Assembly (NCBI RefSeq): GCF_001949145.1
Contig: NW_019091652.1
Coordinates: 155,943-191,770, forward strand
DNA length: 35,828 bases
Source of the DNA: Acanthaster planci
Taxonomy: Eukaryota; Echinodermata; Asteroidea; Valvatida; Acanthasteridae
Direction of reading: 5' to 3'
This document shows positions 35,201 to 35,828 of the stretch, piece after piece; the first letter of the stretch is position 1, and each line of letters opens with the position of its first letter. The notes below the pieces were generated by a model, which saw nothing but the letters and a program-made list of their open reading frames with translations, had not been told where the DNA came from and did not search any database. The position numbers were made by a program, and so were the translations under genes.

Positions 35201-35569
35201 TTTATGGAAACTCACATACATGCAAAGTGATGTAAATTTAAAAGAAAAGAAACAGGTACCATATCTCTATAAAGAAAACAAAACTAAAAACAATTACGGT
35301 AAGTGACCCTCTCTAGAATCTTTCACTGTTGAGGACACAGATGTGCAGAGTTTTTTTGGAAGGATGCTGATACAGTGCTGGTTCAATTACAGCAAGTGTG
35401 ATAAACTGCACACAGGTGTTGTGATTAATTGATTTCCTGCAGGATATTAGGAAGTCAGTGGCACCCCTCTTGAAGCTTTTCCAGTCAGAGATTGATGCAT
35501 TGTCCAAACGTAGTAAGGCAGCTGAGGCCTCCTTCTTGTCTGTCTACAAGAAACTTATTGATTTGCCAG
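17136..35569 (+). CDS. CUX1: CUX1/CASP (cut-like homeobox or Golgi splice form), first three coding exons
   Basis: Exons 17136-17201, 34975-35085 and 35443-35569 join in frame (phases 0, 0, then 1). They encode an N-terminus colinear with human CUX1/[16 protein letters not shown], then [43 protein letters not shown] and VYKKLID. In vertebrates this coiled-coil start is shared by CUX1, a cut-repeat homeodomain transcription factor (CCAAT-displacement protein), and CASP, a Golgi membrane tether made by alternative splicing. The window ends before the forms diverge, so it may serve both. Exon 2 is 37 codons, the same as remembered for human. The ATG has a strong context (AACATGG). Intron 1 is 17,773 bp. 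Confidence 0.94.
17924..18260. mobile_element. Palindrome-rich MITE candidate
   Basis: The outer ends CCCCAAATATAG (17924-17935) and the reverse complement of 18249-18260 (CCCCAACTATAG) match at 11 of 12. Inside are a perfect 16 bp palindrome CCCAACTATAGTTGGG (17980-17995), a repeat of its half at 18001-18011 and an inverted pair TCCCAGCT/AGCTGGGA (17950-17967). No target duplication is clear, so the boundaries are tentative. Confidence 0.45.
19686..19911. repeat. ACATGT microsatellite cluster
   Basis: Dense arrays at 19693-19708, 19737-19750, 19818-19850 and 19890-19903. The 19818-19850 array is a near-perfect inverted pair around a central ATTG. All are self-complementary. Confidence 0.9.
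21104..21236. repeat. ACATGT / ACTGGTAC microsatellite cluster
   Basis: The longest run is three and a half ACATGT units at 21168-21188, preceded by several GTACTGGTAC words. It illustrates how the hexamer interleaves with GTAC-framed variants. Confidence 0.9.
22929..23275. repeat. ACATGT / ACCGGT / ACCAGT cluster
   Basis: Closely spaced arrays, including a palindrome built on GTATACATGTACATGTATAC at 22931-22950, and TACCAGTACATG, TACCGGTA and GTACATTGTAC words. No coding potential. Confidence 0.85.
23615..23786. mobile_element. pogo/Tigger-like MITE, 172 bp, in CUX1 intron 1
   Basis: The left end CAGTTGAACCTCATTAATA and the right end (reverse complement CAGTCAAACCTGGTTAATA) match at 15 of 19. 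Both ends are flanked by TA (23613-23614 and 23787-23788), the target site of Tc1/mariner-pogo elements. CAGTYRAACCTC is the familiar terminus of Tigger/pogo families. There is no transposase, so it is a non-autonomous derivative. Confidence 0.78.
24129..24352. repeat. 112 bp direct duplication
   Basis: The segment starting ATGTTCATGGACCATACC at 24129 recurs at 24241. About 60 bases of unique sequence are shared with one mismatch, bounded on both sides by ACATGT arrays of differing length. This suggests unequal exchange or slippage between the arrays. Confidence 0.88.
24855..25606. repeat. 26 bp minisatellite around an assembly gap
   Basis: The word TAGAGGACAGGTAC recurs at 24861, 24893, 24925, 24951, 24977, 25003 and 25029, giving spacings 32, 32, 26, 26, 26, 26. 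One diverged copy follows the gap at about 25583-25606. The two 32 bp units carry one extra six-base ACATGT-type unit. Between copies is GTACATTGTACC. The unit has no stop in any minus frame, which explains the long spurious open frames here. Confidence 0.93.
25043..25582. other. Assembly gap (540 N)
   Basis: Unsequenced bases inside the minisatellite. The true array length is unknown; 540 is not a multiple of 26 and may be only an estimate. Confidence 0.99.
25740..26430. other. Repeat-free block in CUX1 intron 1
   Basis: No ACATGT is seen here, in contrast to both sides. It contains homeodomain-type words (ATCAATTACG, CCATTAACC, TTGATTGG) and a 12 base A run near 25918. It could be regulatory. 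The open frame 26076-26321 is not recognised. Confidence 0.3.
27060..27780. other. Repeat-free block in CUX1 intron 1
   Basis: A block of about 720 bases without ACATGT but with words such as ATGTTTAAATGAGATGCGCAT and GGTGTCGGTG. It resembles unique rather than repeat DNA. Candidate non-coding regulatory sequence; nothing in it proves function. Confidence 0.3.
28271..28304. repeat. Short tandem copy, 20 bp period
   Basis: CGCAGCGGGCATTA occurs at 28271 and again at 28291, an unusually GC-rich pair within AT-rich intron. Confidence 0.8.
32953..33015. repeat. 23 bp minisatellite, about 2.7 copies
   Basis: AGCCTACCCTGTAT starts at 32953, 32976 and 32999, with small differences between copies. 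Confidence 0.9.
33882..34003. repeat. ACATGT cluster with a 30 bp tandem unit
   Basis: The words TGTACATGTATACATACATG at 33941 and 33971 give a 30 bp period. A run of ACATGT units at 33886-33904 precedes it. It is open in several frames only because the repeat lacks stops. Confidence 0.85.
34975..35085 (+). CDS. CUX1: CUX1/CASP coding exon 2
   Basis: Thirty-seven codons from [17 protein letters not shown] to [10 protein letters not shown]. The acceptor GTGAATAG has a modest pyrimidine tract; the donor GAT/GTAAGT is excellent. Strongly charged and helical, beginning the coiled coil. Confidence 0.95.
35086..35442 (+). other. CUX1 intron 2
   Basis: A 357 bp GT-AG intron (GTAAGT ... CCTGCAG). 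It is nearly free of ACATGT arrays compared with intron 1. No other feature seen. Confidence 0.88.
35443..35569 (+). CDS. CUX1: CUX1/CASP coding exon 3 (two possible donors)
   Basis: Acceptor TTTCCTGCAG. It encodes [20 protein letters not shown], then [20 protein letters not shown] and LP plus one base. Donor CCAG/GTGAGT at 35569 is preferred because family members continue with a DPxPxL motif, which the read-through to a second good donor (CAA/GTAAGT, end 35601) lacks. Using the second donor would add 11 residues ([11 protein letters not shown]) and leave phase 0. Confidence 0.9.
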
Positions 35570-35828
35570 GTGAGTTTGATCCAGATGGTGCCAATAATCA
35601 AGTAAGTGTACGGGTCTTTGTGCAGTAAATGTCGGTAAGAGCTTGACATTAACTTAAAAATTAAAAATGCTTTGAGGAGATTAAATGCTCACGAATAACC
35701 TGTTCAGAAAAAGTAGCAAAAAGACAACTCTAGGTGTATTCCGGAATAACAAAATTAAGGGTTATGCCTGTTGCCTTGAAGGGGTGTTATTGGTACATGT
35801 ACATACATGTACATGTAACAGGGACGGA

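Overview
This window is animal nuclear DNA. It has spliced genes with GT-AG introns, long introns full of palindromic microsatellite, and several small DNA-transposon derivatives. Nothing bacterial is present. The two recognisable genes resemble the human proteins well but not closely. Together with long introns saturated with short TACATGTA/TACCGGTA-type repeats, this suggests an invertebrate deuterostome such as an echinoderm, hemichordate or amphioxus. The phylum is a guess.

Layout. (1) Bases 286-11238 on the minus strand hold the 5' two-thirds of NUP88, a nuclear pore protein. Ten coding exons could be placed at base resolution, with compatible phases throughout, encoding about 494 residues (the beta-propeller half). 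The C-terminal coiled-coil exons lie beyond base 1. Introns 6 and 8 carry small hAT-type elements with target-site duplications. (2) Bases 11239-17135 are a 5.9 kb intergenic stretch between two diverging genes. It holds an 855 bp fold-back element (12913-13767), a 49 bp tandem duplication and the upstream region of the next gene, which has two striking palindromes. (3) From 17136 on the plus strand begins CUX1/CASP (CCAAT-displacement protein, cut-like homeobox, or its Golgi splice form). Coding exon 1 is at 17136-17201, exon 2 at 34975-35085 and exon 3 at 35443-35569. Intron 1 is about 17.8 kb and makes up half the window.

CUX1 intron 1 is dominated by the self-complementary hexamer ACATGT and its GTAC-framed relatives (TACCGGTA, TACTGGTA, TACCAGTA). 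It also contains a 26 bp minisatellite interrupted by a 540 bp assembly gap (25043-25582), a 112 bp duplication, a pogo/Tigger-like MITE (23615-23786), a palindrome-rich MITE candidate (about 17924-18260) and several repeat-free blocks that are candidate regulatory DNA.

The two genes are not known to act together: one builds the nuclear pore, the other is a transcription factor or Golgi tether. No complete undescribed gene system was found. The most interesting leads are the hexamer landscape, the promoter palindromes next to CUX1 and the mobile elements with intact target duplications. Nearly all the other open reading frames are short, repeat-driven or antisense and are not called.
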